Source: Sphingopyxis panaciterrae (GTDB lineage: Bacteria; Pseudomonadota; Alphaproteobacteria; Sphingomonadales; Sphingomonadaceae). Taken from it: a DNA stretch of 64,000 bases. This document shows positions 1 to 8,262 of the stretch, in pieces (the stretch's first letter is position 1; the number at the start of each line of letters is the position of its first letter). A program made the translations under genes and the position numbers. The stretch spans positions 806,001 through 870,000 of the forward strand of contig NZ_JAASQN010000001.1 of NCBI RefSeq assembly GCF_011762125.1, in the 5' to 3' direction. Below the pieces are notes generated by a model. The model did not search any database and was not told the DNA's origin. It was given only the letters and a program-made list of their open reading frames with translations.

Positions 1-130
1 CCGCATAGCCGATGCCGTTGAATTCGAGCGCGATCGGGACTTCTTCGGCCAATTCGCGCGCGATGGCGCTTTCGCCGCCGTCGGGGGTCAGGCGCCGGAA
101 CGCCTGTTCGGTCACCGCGGGGTCGCTCAA
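1..130 (-). CDS. fdhD: Formate dehydrogenase accessory sulfurtransferase FdhD, N-terminal fragment
   Basis: Only the first ~43 residues lie in the window; the gene runs off the left edge. The visible stretch ends in VPIALEFNGIGYA, the conserved N-terminal strand of FdhD, which transfers sulfur to the molybdenum cofactor of formate dehydrogenase. The start is a TTG at 130 overlapping the fdsD stop (TTGA); a GTG at 115 in the same frame is the alternative. Its position at the end of a formate dehydrogenase operon supports the call. The catalytic CxxC lies outside the window. Confidence 0.8.
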   Translation of the reverse strand, partial: MSDPAVTEQAFRRLTPDGGESAIARELAEEVPIALEFNGIGYA

Positions 131-369
131 GCGGCGGCAATCCGCTCGATTGCGGCGGCGGCGATCGGCGACAGGGCACCGGGGCGATCCAGGGCGAGCT
201 GGACGATACGCTGGCGCATCAAGGGATCCCAGAACTGGCGAATATGGTCGGCCGTCATCTCGACCGCCCGCGCGTCGCCCTCGGCTTCCAGATTGCGGGC
301 GATCTGGTTCGCCATATGGACCAGCCGGTCGGCGGTCGACATGACGTCGCTATCGTGCGCGCCGGCCAT
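127..369 (-). CDS. fdsD: NAD-dependent formate dehydrogenase delta subunit FdsD
   Basis: An 80-residue protein with the family pattern DRLVHMANQIARN, then HIRQFWDPLMRQRI. FdsD is a small subunit of soluble molybdenum formate dehydrogenases thought to assist assembly or stability. The start overlaps the fdsA stop as TAATG and its stop overlaps the next gene, so translation is probably coupled. Here fdsD precedes fdhD, whereas the described fdsGBACD order has the fdhD homologue (fdsC) first. Confidence 0.88.
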   Translation of the reverse strand: MAGAHDSDVMSTADRLVHMANQIARNLEAEGDARAVEMTADHIRQFWDPLMRQRIVQLALDRPGALSPIAAAAIERIAAA

Positions 370-3230
370 TATTCGGCAGCCTCGACGGTCATGATGCGGC
401 GGCTCTGGCGGGCCTGTTCGGCATAATCTTCCTGCCAGTCGGATGGGCCGTTGGAGAGGCCGACCTGGACCGCCGTCACCTTATATTCGGGGCAATTGGT
501 CGCCCAGTCCGAGTAATCGGTGGTGATGACGTTGGCCTGCGTGTCGGGGTGGTGGAAGGTGGTGTAGACGACCCCGGGCGCGACGCGTTCGGTGATCAGC
601 GCGCGCAGCGTCGTTTCGCCGGCGCGGCTCTTCAGGCTGACCCAGTCACCCTCCTTGATCCCGCGATTCTCGGCATCGAGCGGATGGATTTCCAGCCGGT
701 CCTCGGGATGCCAGGCGGTGTTGGCAGTGCGCCGTGTCTGCGCGCCGACGTTATAATGACTGAGGATGCGGCCGGTGGTGAGCAGAAGCGGGAAGCGCGG
801 CCCGGTCTTTTCGTCGGTCGGGACATAATCGGTGACGACGAACTTGCCCTTGCCGCGCACGAAACCGTCGATGTGCATCGTCGGCGTGCCGTCGGGCGCG
901 GCGTCGTTCGCGGGCCATTGCAGCGAGCCTTCGGCCTCCAGCCGGTCGTAATGGACGCCGGCGAAGGTGGGGGTGAGCGCCGCGATCTCGTCCATGATCT
1001 GCGACGGGTGCGTATAATTCCAGCCGAGACCCATCGCGTTGGCGACGAGCTGGACGACCTCCCAGTCGCCATAGCCGTTCAGCGGCGCCATCACCTTGCG
1101 CACCATCTGAATGCGGCGTTCGGCGTTGGTGAAGGTGCCGTCCTTTTCGAGGAAGGTCGATCCGGGCAGGAAGACATGCGCGTAATTGGCGGTTTCGTTG
1201 AGGAACAGGTCCTGCACGACGACGCATTCCATCGCGGCGAGGCCCGCGGCGACGTGGTGTGTATTGGGGTCGGACTGGAGGATATCCTCGCCCTGGATGA
1301 ACAGCCCCTTGAAGCTGCCGTCGGTCGCGGCGTCGAGCATGTTGGGGATGCGGAGGCCGGGTTCGCTGTCGAGGGTGACGCCCCACGCCGCCTCGAACGT
1401 CTCGCGCACCGCGGCGTCGGAGACGTGGCGGTAGCCCGAAAATTCGTGCGGGAAGCTGCCCATGTCGCACGCGCCCTGGACATTGTTCTGACCGCGCAGC
1501 GGGTTCACGCCGACACCCTCGCGCCCGATATTGCCCGTCGCCATCGCAAGGTTGGCGATTGCCATCACGGTCGATGAGCCCTGGCTGTGCTCGGTGACGC
1601 CGAGGCCATAATAGATCGCGGCGTTGCCGCCGGTGGCATAGAGGCGCGCGGCGGCGCGCAGGTCGGCGGCACGGACGCCGGTCAGCGGTTCGATCGCTTC
1701 GGGCGAGCGGCTCGCTTCCGATACGAAATCGGCCCAGTCCTGAAATTCGTCCCAGTCGCAGCGGGTGCGGATGAAAGCCTCGTCGTAGAGCTTTTCGGTC
1801 GCCACGACATGCGCCATCGCGGTCAGCAGCGCGACGTTGGTGCCGGGACGCAGCGGGAGATGATGTTCGGCGGCGATGTGCGGCGATTTCACCAGATCGA
1901 TGCGGCGCGGGTCGATCACGATCAGCTTCGCGCCCGCTTTACCGTTTTTTGGCCGTAGCCGCTGCTTCATCCGGCTGCCGAAGACCGGGTGCGCATCGGT
2001 CGGATTGGCGCCGATGACGAGGATGACGTCGGCCTGTTCGACGCTGTCGAAATCCTGCGTTCCCGCCGATGTGCCGAAGGTCGTCTTCAGCCCATATCCG
2101 GTCGGCGAGTGGCAGACGCGGGCGCAGGTATCGACATTATTGTTGCCAAAGCCCTGGCGGATCAGTTTCTGGACGAGGAAGGTTTCCTCGTTGGTGCAGC
2201 GTGACGAGGTGATGCCGCCGACGGCTAGGCGGCCATATTTGTCCTGAATGCGGCGGAATTCGCTTGCCGTATGGGCGATCGCTTCGTCCCAACTCACCTC
2301 GCGCCACGGTTCGCTGACGCTGGCGCGGATCATCGGACTCAGGATGCGTTCCTGATGCTGGGCATAGCCCCAGGCGAAGCGGCCCTTGACGCAGCTATGG
2401 CCGCGGTTCGCCTTGCCGTCCTTCCACGGCACCATGCGCACCAGTTCCTGCCCGCGCATTTCGGCACGGAAGGTGCAGCCGACGCCACAATATGCGCAAG
2501 TGGTGACGACGGCGCGGTCGGGGGTGCCGGTTTCGACCACCTTCTTCTCGATCAGGCTCGCGGTCGGGCACGCCTGCACGCAGGCGCCGCACGAGACGCA
2601 ATCGGAGGCGAGGAAGCTGTCGTTCTGCGATGCGGCGATCTTCGAGTTGAATCCCATGCCCTCGATCGTCAGCGCGAACGTACCCTGCACCTCGTCGCAG
2701 GCGCGCACGCAGCGCGAGCAGACGATGCATTTCGACGGATCGAAATCGAAATAGGGGTTCGACTGATCCTTCGGCTGCCCCATGTTGGTCGCGCCGTCAT
2801 AGCCGTAGCGCACGTCGCGCAGGCCAACGGCGCCGGCCTGATCCTGAAGCTCGCAATCGCCGTTCGCGGCGCAGGTCAGGCAGTCGAGCGGATGGTCGGA
2901 GATATAAAGCTCCATCACCCCGCGGCGAAGCTGTTTCAGCCGCTCGGTCTGGGTGCGCACGACCATGCCCTCGGCGACCGGGGTGGTGCACGAGGCGGGG
3001 TATCCCGCGCGCCCTTCGACCTCGACGAGGCAGAGGCGGCACGAGCCGAAGCTTTCGACATTGTCGGTCGCGCACAGCTTGGGGATCGACCCGCCGCTGA
3101 GCGAGGCGGCGCGCATGATCGACGTGCCTTCGGGCAGCGTGACCTGCTCGCCGTCGATCGTCAGCGTGACGTTGCGGCCGGTCACCAGCGCGGGCGGGGT
3201 GCCGTGGTCGGTTTCGCGGGTGAAACCCAT
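369..3230 (-). CDS. fdsA: NAD-dependent formate dehydrogenase alpha (molybdenum) subunit FdsA
   Basis: A 953-residue catalytic subunit that oxidises formate to CO2 at a bis-pterin molybdenum site. In order it shows an N-terminal [2Fe-2S] domain (SCRLCLVEVEG), a HPLDCLTCAANGDC NuoG-type cluster motif, two ferredoxin-type 4Fe-4S motifs (CIVCSRCVRAC, CVSCGACVQAC), the molybdopterin-domain cluster motif CAYCGVGC, and the probable Mo-ligand cysteine in ARVCHSPTGYG. That residue is Cys, not selenocysteine. I start at ATG 3230 because GGAG sits 7 bases upstream and the fdsB stop is 4 bases away; an in-frame ATG at 3251 would overlap fdsB without a good ribosome site. Confidence 0.96.
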   Translation of the reverse strand: MGFTRETDHGTPPALVTGRNVTLTIDGEQVTLPEGTSIMRAASLSGGSIPKLCATDNVESFGSCRLCLVEVEGRAGYPASCTTPVAEGMVVRTQTERLKQLRRGVMELYISDHPLDCLTCAANGDCELQDQAGAVGLRDVRYGYDGATNMGQPKDQSNPYFDFDPSKCIVCSRCVRACDEVQGTFALTIEGMGFNSKIAASQNDSFLASDCVSCGACVQACPTASLIEKKVVETGTPDRAVVTTCAYCGVGCTFRAEMRGQELVRMVPWKDGKANRGHSCVKGRFAWGYAQHQERILSPMIRASVSEPWREVSWDEAIAHTASEFRRIQDKYGRLAVGGITSSRCTNEETFLVQKLIRQGFGNNNVDTCARVCHSPTGYGLKTTFGTSAGTQDFDSVEQADVILVIGANPTDAHPVFGSRMKQRLRPKNGKAGAKLIVIDPRRIDLVKSPHIAAEHHLPLRPGTNVALLTAMAHVVATEKLYDEAFIRTRCDWDEFQDWADFVSEASRSPEAIEPLTGVRAADLRAAARLYATGGNAAIYYGLGVTEHSQGSSTVMAIANLAMATGNIGREGVGVNPLRGQNNVQGACDMGSFPHEFSGYRHVSDAAVRETFEAAWGVTLDSEPGLRIPNMLDAATDGSFKGLFIQGEDILQSDPNTHHVAAGLAAMECVVVQDLFLNETANYAHVFLPGSTFLEKDGTFTNAERRIQMVRKVMAPLNGYGDWEVVQLVANAMGLGWNYTHPSQIMDEIAALTPTFAGVHYDRLEAEGSLQWPANDAAPDGTPTMHIDGFVRGKGKFVVTDYVPTDEKTGPRFPLLLTTGRILSHYNVGAQTRRTANTAWHPEDRLEIHPLDAENRGIKEGDWVSLKSRAGETTLRALITERVAPGVVYTTFHHPDTQANVITTDYSDWATNCPEYKVTAVQVGLSNGPSDWQEDYAEQARQSRRIMTVEAAE

Positions 3231-3234
3231 GTTC

Positions 3235-4809
3235 TTACTCCGCTGCTTCAAGGGCCGGCGCGGGGGCGCCGAAATCTTCGGGGAAATGATCGAGCGCGCT
3301 CAACACCGGATAGGGGGTGAACCCGCCGAGCGCGCAAAGCGAGCCATATTTCATCGTGTCGCACAGGTCGCGGAGCAGCGTGGTTTGCGCGCCGAGGCTG
3401 ACGTCGATGCGGTCGGGCGCGCGCGAATAGAGCGCCTTGCCCAGTGTTCCTTCCTGCGTGGCGGTGCGGGCCGGCTCGGTCTCGCGCGCCGCGATGATGC
3501 GGTCGACGATCTCGACCCCGCGCGTCGAGCCGATCCGGCACGGCGTGCATTTGCCGCAGCTTTCGGCCGCGCAGAATTCCATCGCAAAGCGCGCCATATG
3601 CGCCATGTCGACGCGGTCGTCGAAGATAGTGATCCCGGCATGGCCGATCAGCCCGCCGGCTTGGGTGAAGGCTTCATAATCGAACGGCAGGTCGAACATC
3701 GATGGCGGGAAATAGGCGCCGAGCGGCCCGCCGACCTGCGCCGCGCGTACCGGGCGGCCGCTGGCGGTGCCGCCGCCGATGTCGTTCACCAGTTCGCCGA
3801 GGGTGATGCCGAAGCCGACCTCGAACAAGCCGCCGTGCTTTACATTGCCCGCGAGTTGCACTGGCATCGTGCCGCGCGAGCGGCCGAAGCCGACATTGGC
3901 ATAAGCGTCGGCGCCCTCGGACAGGATGAAGGGGACGGCGGCGAGGCTCAGCACATTGTTGATCACCGTCGGCTTGCCGAACAGGCCGGCGAGCGCGGGG
4001 AGCGGCGGCTTGGCGCGCACCTGGCCACGCTTGCCCTCGATGCTGTCGAGCAGCGCGGTTTCCTCGCCGCAGACATAGGCGCCGGCCCCGGCGCGCACTT
4101 CGAGGGTGAAGGGGGCGATGCGGCCTGCCGACAGGGCGATGGCGTCGCGCATCGTATCAATCGCGAACGGATATTCGCTGCGGATATAGATATAGCCGTG
4201 GCTGGCGCCGACGGCGTGCGCGGCGATCGCCATGCCCTCGATCAGGCAATAGGGATCGCCCTCCATCAGCATGCGGTCAGCGAAGGTGCCGCTGTCGCCT
4301 TCATCGGCGTTGCAGACGATATATTTGGGGCTATTCGGCGCATCGAGCACCGTCTGCCATTTGATCCCGGTCGGGAATCCGGCGCCGCCGCGGCCGCGCA
4401 GCCCGCTCGCCTTGACGGCGTCGACGACCGCCTGCGGTTCGGCGGCGCGTGCGATGTCGAGGCCGATCCAGCCGCCGTGCGCGGCATAGTCGGCGAGGCT
4501 CAGCGGATCGACGATACCGCAGCGGGCGAAGGTGAAGCGCTGCTGCTTCGCGAAGAAGGGCAGGGCGGCGATGTCGCCGAGCCGGTTCGGATGGCTGCCG
4601 TCGAGGATGGCGGCGACGTCGGCGGGCGTTGCCGGGCCATAGCCGATGCGGCCTTCTGCGGTTTCGATCTCGACCAGCGGTTCGATGCTGAACAGCCCGC
4701 GCGATCCGGTGCGCACGACCTCGCAGCCCGCGTCGGCAAAGGCGCGCGCGACATCGTCGGCGCCGAGCGCGACCGACGCCATGTCGCGGCTGATGAAGAC
4801 GCGCGTCAT
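3235..4809 (-). CDS. fdsB: NAD-dependent formate dehydrogenase beta (NADH/FMN) subunit FdsB
   Basis: A 524-residue NuoF-like subunit that passes electrons from formate through FMN to NAD+. Visible motifs are the NADH-binding glycine loop GRGGAGFPTGIKW, the FMN/NADH segment NADEGDSGTFADRML and the 4Fe-4S motif ESCGKCTPCRIGS near the C-terminus. The ~110 residues before the NuoF core are divergent. The reading frame continues upstream, but ATG 4809 overlaps the fdsG stop as ATGA and begins the recognisable protein. Confidence 0.95.
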   Translation of the reverse strand: MTRVFISRDMASVALGADDVARAFADAGCEVVRTGSRGLFSIEPLVEIETAEGRIGYGPATPADVAAILDGSHPNRLGDIAALPFFAKQQRFTFARCGIVDPLSLADYAAHGGWIGLDIARAAEPQAVVDAVKASGLRGRGGAGFPTGIKWQTVLDAPNSPKYIVCNADEGDSGTFADRMLMEGDPYCLIEGMAIAAHAVGASHGYIYIRSEYPFAIDTMRDAIALSAGRIAPFTLEVRAGAGAYVCGEETALLDSIEGKRGQVRAKPPLPALAGLFGKPTVINNVLSLAAVPFILSEGADAYANVGFGRSRGTMPVQLAGNVKHGGLFEVGFGITLGELVNDIGGGTASGRPVRAAQVGGPLGAYFPPSMFDLPFDYEAFTQAGGLIGHAGITIFDDRVDMAHMARFAMEFCAAESCGKCTPCRIGSTRGVEIVDRIIAARETEPARTATQEGTLGKALYSRAPDRIDVSLGAQTTLLRDLCDTMKYGSLCALGGFTPYPVLSALDHFPEDFGAPAPALEAAE

Positions 4810-5273
4810 GCCGCGACCTCGGCGGCGATGCGGTCGAGCGCCGCCGTATCGATCCGCGCCATCGGGCGTCCGTCGACCAGCGCATTGGGGCCGATCGCGC
4901 AGAGGCCGAGGCAATAGACGGGTTCGAGCGTGACCTGGCCGTCCCGGCGCGTCTCGCCCATCGCGACGCCGAGCCGTTCGGCGGCGGCGGCCTCCATCGC
5001 GGCGCCGCCGCGCGACTGGCAGCTTTCGGCGCGGCACAATTTGACGATATGGCGCCCCGCGGGCTGGCGGCGATAATCGTGGTAGAAGGTCAGCACGCCA
5101 TGGACGTCGGCGCGGCTGAGGTTCAGCGCCGCGGCGATGGCCGGGACGAGCGTGTCATCGATATATCCTATCTCGTCCTGCACCGCGTGCAGCAGCGGCA
5201 GCAGCCGGTCGCGTCCGCTGCCTTCGCGGCGGACCCAGCCGTCGATGAGCAGCTTCGCTTCGTCCAATCCCAT
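4806..5273 (-). CDS. fdsG: NAD-dependent formate dehydrogenase gamma subunit FdsG
   Basis: A 155-residue NuoE-like thioredoxin-fold [2Fe-2S] subunit. The four cluster cysteines are visible in LCRAESCQSRGG and PVYCLGLCAIGPN. It is the first gene of the formate dehydrogenase operon. ATG 5273 is preferred because AAGG lies 9 bases upstream; the ATG at 5282 is directly abutted by that purine run. A LysR-type inverted repeat lies about 70 bases upstream. Confidence 0.93.
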   Translation of the reverse strand: MGLDEAKLLIDGWVRREGSGRDRLLPLLHAVQDEIGYIDDTLVPAIAAALNLSRADVHGVLTFYHDYRRQPAGRHIVKLCRAESCQSRGGAAMEAAAAERLGVAMGETRRDGQVTLEPVYCLGLCAIGPNALVDGRPMARIDTAALDRIAAEVAA

Positions 5274-5344
5274 GTACGCCATCCTTTTCCGGCAAAGTCA
5301 GTGGCGTAGAGGCGTGCGCAGGTCAAATCGATCTGCGCCATGTT

Positions 5345-5363
5345 TGATAGATATTTTCTATCA
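5345..5363. promoter_or_regulatory. Inverted repeat upstream of fdsG, likely LysR-type binding box
   Basis: TGATAGA and TCTATCA form perfect 7-bp arms around TATTT. The AT-rich dyad with the T-N11-A geometry common for LysR regulators sits between the LysR gene and fdsG. It is a good candidate for control of the formate dehydrogenase operon; binding is inferred. Confidence 0.55.
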
Positions 5364-5386
5364 TATATGGTACGGCCCTATTTCAT

Positions 5387-5415
5387 CGTCACCCCGGATC
5401 AAGTCCGGGGTGACG
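5387..5415. repeat. Short palindromic intergenic repeat (CCCCGGATCAAGTCCGGGG type)
   Basis: CGTCACCCCGGA pairs with TCCGGGGTGACG around TCAAG. Related copies occur at 21930-22002, 35588-35615 and 54748-54832. This is a dispersed small palindrome lying past the 3' end of the LysR gene, where it could also act as an RNA hairpin. Confidence 0.7.
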
Positions 5416-5447
5416 AAGAGCAGGGAAGCGGGTTCGGCCAAGAGCCT

Positions 5448-6350
5448 TTATGAAAGCCGATATCCCTGCGGCAGCCGCAATTCGCGCGCGACCGCAAGCA
5501 CGCTCTGCGCAAGCGGGCTCATCGGGGTGCGATCGGAAACGATGACGCCGATCCGGTTCGCTTCGCCGGTTTCGGGCAGCGGCGTGATCCGCGCCCAGTC
5601 GAGGCCCTGCAACAGCAGCGCGTGATTGTCGGGCATGATCGAACAGAGATGGCCCTGGCGGACGATCGCGAGGAGCGCGATATAGCTGTCGGCGGTGACG
5701 ATCGGCCGCAGCGCGAGGCCGAGCGCGGCAAGGCGCGCGTCGAGGATGCGGCGGTTCTGCATCCCCTGATGCAGCAGGCATAGCGGCAGGGTCGCAAGAT
5801 CGTGCCAGCCGGGCCGGTCGGGGACGGCGATGCCGTCCTTCGCGCTCACCAGCCGGCTGCGTTCGCTGTAGAGCGGGACGGCGAGGGCATGGGCGGGCGG
5901 CTCGAAATCGAGATAGGTGATCCCGGCGTCGAGTTCGAAGGCGGCAAGTTCGCGCTCGATCTGGCGCGAGGTGAGCGCGCGGACCTGGACGTTGAGGCCG
6001 GGGAAGCGCGCGCGGATCGCCTCGACCAGAAAGCCGGTTGCGGGCATCGACGCCGGGATCGCGCCGAGCCTCAGTTCACCCTTCAAGGGGCCATGCGCGG
6101 TCCCCGCGACCTGTTCGAGCGCGTCGGCGGCGGCGACGAGCTGCCGCGCCCAAGGCAGGATCGCCTCGCCCTCGGTCGTCAGCCCGGCATATTTGCGGTC
6201 GCGGACGATGAGCCGTTTGCCGAGCTGCCCCTCGAGCGTCGCGATGCCCGCCGAAAGCGTCGGCTGCGACACATTGCAACTCGCCGCGGCGCGACCGAAA
6301 TGCCGTTCGCGGTGGAGCGCGAGGAAATATTCGACGAGGCGGGTCTGCAT
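5448..6350 (-). CDS. LysR-family transcriptional regulator, probable formate dehydrogenase regulator
   Basis: A 300-residue LysR protein. The N-terminal winged helix-turn-helix is visible (HFGRAAASCNVSQPTLSAGI, then EGQLGKRLI), followed by a two-lobed periplasmic-binding-type effector domain. Length is normal for the family. It lies directly upstream of fdsG in the same direction with a dyad between them. LysR regulators beside fds operons in other bacteria respond to formate, so that role is likely but inferred. The gene begins 18 bases after the ACT-like gene and may be co-transcribed with it. Confidence 0.85.
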   Translation of the reverse strand: MQTRLVEYFLALHRERHFGRAAASCNVSQPTLSAGIATLEGQLGKRLIVRDRKYAGLTTEGEAILPWARQLVAAADALEQVAGTAHGPLKGELRLGAIPASMPATGFLVEAIRARFPGLNVQVRALTSRQIERELAAFELDAGITYLDFEPPAHALAVPLYSERSRLVSAKDGIAVPDRPGWHDLATLPLCLLHQGMQNRRILDARLAALGLALRPIVTADSYIALLAIVRQGHLCSIMPDNHALLLQGLDWARITPLPETGEANRIGVIVSDRTPMSPLAQSVLAVARELRLPQGYRLS

Positions 6351-6368
6351 CGGCGGCTTTTGCCCCCG

Positions 6369-6620
6369 TCAGGCCGCCGCGACAAGCCTCTCGTGCCGGT
6401 AGACGCGCACCGCGAGCACGGTGAAGCCCTCGCGCAGCTTGGCGGCGCAGCATTCGGCCTGATGGCGGTCCATCGTGTCGACGGCGATCTCGATCCGCAT
6501 GCGGTCACCGTCGACCTGCGCCTTCATCAGCGCGGGGACGATCGAGCGCTGGGCAAAAAAACCGGCGATCCGCGGCAGGACCTGCGGGTCGACGACGGCA
6601 TCGATTCCGAAATGCCACAT
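6369..6620 (-). CDS. Small ACT-like protein of 83 residues
   Basis: The protein has the beta-alpha-beta-beta-alpha-beta rhythm of a single ACT domain (AVVDPQVLPRIAGFF, later RIEIAVDTMDRHQAECCAAK) and resembles small acetolactate synthase subunits of the IlvM type in length and pattern. Its start overlaps the stop of the upstream amino acid dehydrogenase (TGATG), so the two are probably translated together. ACT domains bind amino acids, making a regulatory partner for that enzyme plausible. The similarity is by eye only and no catalytic residues are expected. Confidence 0.5.
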   Translation of the reverse strand: MWHFGIDAVVDPQVLPRIAGFFAQRSIVPALMKAQVDGDRMRIEIAVDTMDRHQAECCAAKLREGFTVLAVRVYRHERLVAAA

Positions 6621-7672
6621 CAGGCGGCCACCCGCTGGCCGCCGGCGATGACCTGTTCGGCCATTTCGTCGGCGACGGCGGCGGGCGAGCGGCCTTCGCG
6701 CGCCGCGCGTTCAAGGATCGCCGCGACACGCGGGCCGATCTGGGCGACGCGCCGGGCGACATGCGCCTCGTCCTCGCCGAGATATTCGGCCGAAACGTTG
6801 ATGATGCCGCCGGCGTTGACGACATAGTCGGGAGCGTAGGTGATGCCGCGCTCGACGAGCAGGGCAGCGACGTCGGGCGTCGCGAGCTGGTTGTTGGCGC
6901 CGCCGCACACGAGCTTCGCCTTCAGCCGCGCGACGCTGTGCGGGGTCAGCGCCCCGCCGAGGGCGCAGGGGGCGAAGATGTCGGCGTCGACTTCCGCAAT
7001 CTCTTCGACATCGACGACCCTGGCGCCGAGGATATGCTGCAACCGGTCGCGGCGCGCGGGGCTGGGGTCGGCGATCACGAGATGCGCGCCGGCATCGGCG
7101 AGGCGGCGGCAAAGGTCGGCGCCGACATTGCCGGTGCCCTGCACCGCGACGGTGAGGCCATCAAGGTCGCGATCGAGTGCGAAACGGGCAGCGGCGCGCA
7201 TCGAATCGAAGACACCCTTGGCGGTCCAGGGCGACGGATCGCCGCCGGCAAGACCTTCGAGCGGCTTCAGGCCGGCGACGTGGCGCGACACGGTTGCGAC
7301 CTCGTGCATGTCGTCGACCGTCGTGCCGACGTCCTCGGCGGTGATGTAGGCGCCGCCGAGACTCTCGACCGCACGGCCGAAGGCGCGGAACAGCGCGGCG
7401 CGGTCGAACGGGCCGTCGGGCTTCCGCAGCACCGCCTTGGCACCGCCGAGGGGCAGGCCGGCGAGGGCGTTCTTGTAGCTCATCCCCTCGGCGAGGCGTA
7501 GCGCATCGGCGAGCGCTGCATCGACGTCGGGATAGGTCCAGAAACGGCACCCGCCCGCGCCGGGGCCAAGCGCGGTCGAATGAATCGCGATCACTCCGTC
7601 GAGACCAGCCTCGGCGTCGTAGAGGCGAATGCACTCCATCGGCGGGTTCAGGCGGCTGGGACGGGTAACCAT
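6620..7672 (-). CDS. Glu/Leu/Phe/Val dehydrogenase, leucine dehydrogenase-like
   Basis: A 350-residue NAD-dependent amino acid dehydrogenase interconverting a branched or aromatic L-amino acid and its 2-oxo acid plus ammonia. The substrate segment GPGAGGCRFW, the motif GMSYKNALAGLPLGGAK carrying both active-site lysines, and a Rossmann motif (VQGTGNVGADLCRRL) are intact. Length matches leucine/phenylalanine dehydrogenases rather than the longer glutamate enzymes. GGAG precedes ATG 7672. The divergent Lrp gene is its likely regulator. Exact substrate unknown. Confidence 0.88.
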   Translation of the reverse strand: MVTRPSRLNPPMECIRLYDAEAGLDGVIAIHSTALGPGAGGCRFWTYPDVDAALADALRLAEGMSYKNALAGLPLGGAKAVLRKPDGPFDRAALFRAFGRAVESLGGAYITAEDVGTTVDDMHEVATVSRHVAGLKPLEGLAGGDPSPWTAKGVFDSMRAAARFALDRDLDGLTVAVQGTGNVGADLCRRLADAGAHLVIADPSPARRDRLQHILGARVVDVEEIAEVDADIFAPCALGGALTPHSVARLKAKLVCGGANNQLATPDVAALLVERGITYAPDYVVNAGGIINVSAEYLGEDEAHVARRVAQIGPRVAAILERAAREGRSPAAVADEMAEQVIAGGQRVAA

Positions 7673-7797
7673 GGCGTTTCTCCTTTGGGCAGGAGCAGGC
7701 TTATCGCCGCAAAGGCGAGAAAAAACTTGATCGCTTTTATGGTGTTGGTGAGGATTATGGGATAATATGATCGGTGAATTACAATTATGAGGATGAA

Positions 7798-8262
7798 ATG
7801 ACCGAACTGGATCCCTTTGAGATAAAGATCATCCGCGAATTGCAGCGCGACGCGAGTCAGACGACGGCCGAGATTGCCGAGCGGGTCGGCCTGTCGACGT
7901 CGCCCTGCTGGCGGCGGATCGACCGGCTGGAGCGCGAGGGGGTGATCCGCAAGAAGGTCGCGGTGATCGACCGGCGCAAGGTGGGGCTGAACGCGCATAT
8001 CTTTGCGCAGGTGAAGCTGAACGCCCACGGGCGCGCAAACCTCGACGAATTCGGCGAGGCGATCCGTTCCTTTCCCGAGGTGCTCGACGCCTATGTGCTG
8101 ATGGGCACGACCGATTTCATGCTGCGCATCGTTGCCAAGGATATCGATGCCTATGAGCGCTTTTTCTTCGATCAGCTCAGCAAGCTTTCGGGGGTGCAGG
8201 AAATCAATTCGACGGTGGCGCTGTCGGAAATCAAGTCGACCAACGAATTGCCGATCGGCTAA
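7798..8262 (+). CDS. Lrp/AsnC-family transcriptional regulator
   Basis: A 154-residue regulator with an N-terminal HTH (TTAEIAERVGLSTSPCWRRI) and a C-terminal RAM ligand-binding domain (VLMGTTDFMLRIVAKD). These proteins sense amino acids and often control an adjacent, divergent amino acid dehydrogenase, as arranged here. ATG 7798 follows GAGGA and gives the usual family N-terminus; a GTG at 7774 in frame would add eight residues. Its stop codon shares bases with the stop of the convergent neighbour (CTAA). Confidence 0.88.
   Translation: MTELDPFEIKIIRELQRDASQTTAEIAERVGLSTSPCWRRIDRLEREGVIRKKVAVIDRRKVGLNAHIFAQVKLNAHGRANLDEFGEAIRSFPEVLDAYVLMGTTDFMLRIVAKDIDAYERFFFDQLSKLSGVQEINSTVALSEIKSTNELPIG

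Noticed and set aside
2953..4917. 654-codon plus-strand open frame opposite fdsA/fdsB
   Set aside because: It is antisense to two certain iron-sulfur subunits, has compositionally odd Arg/Ala-rich protein and no domain; a GC-rich shadow frame.
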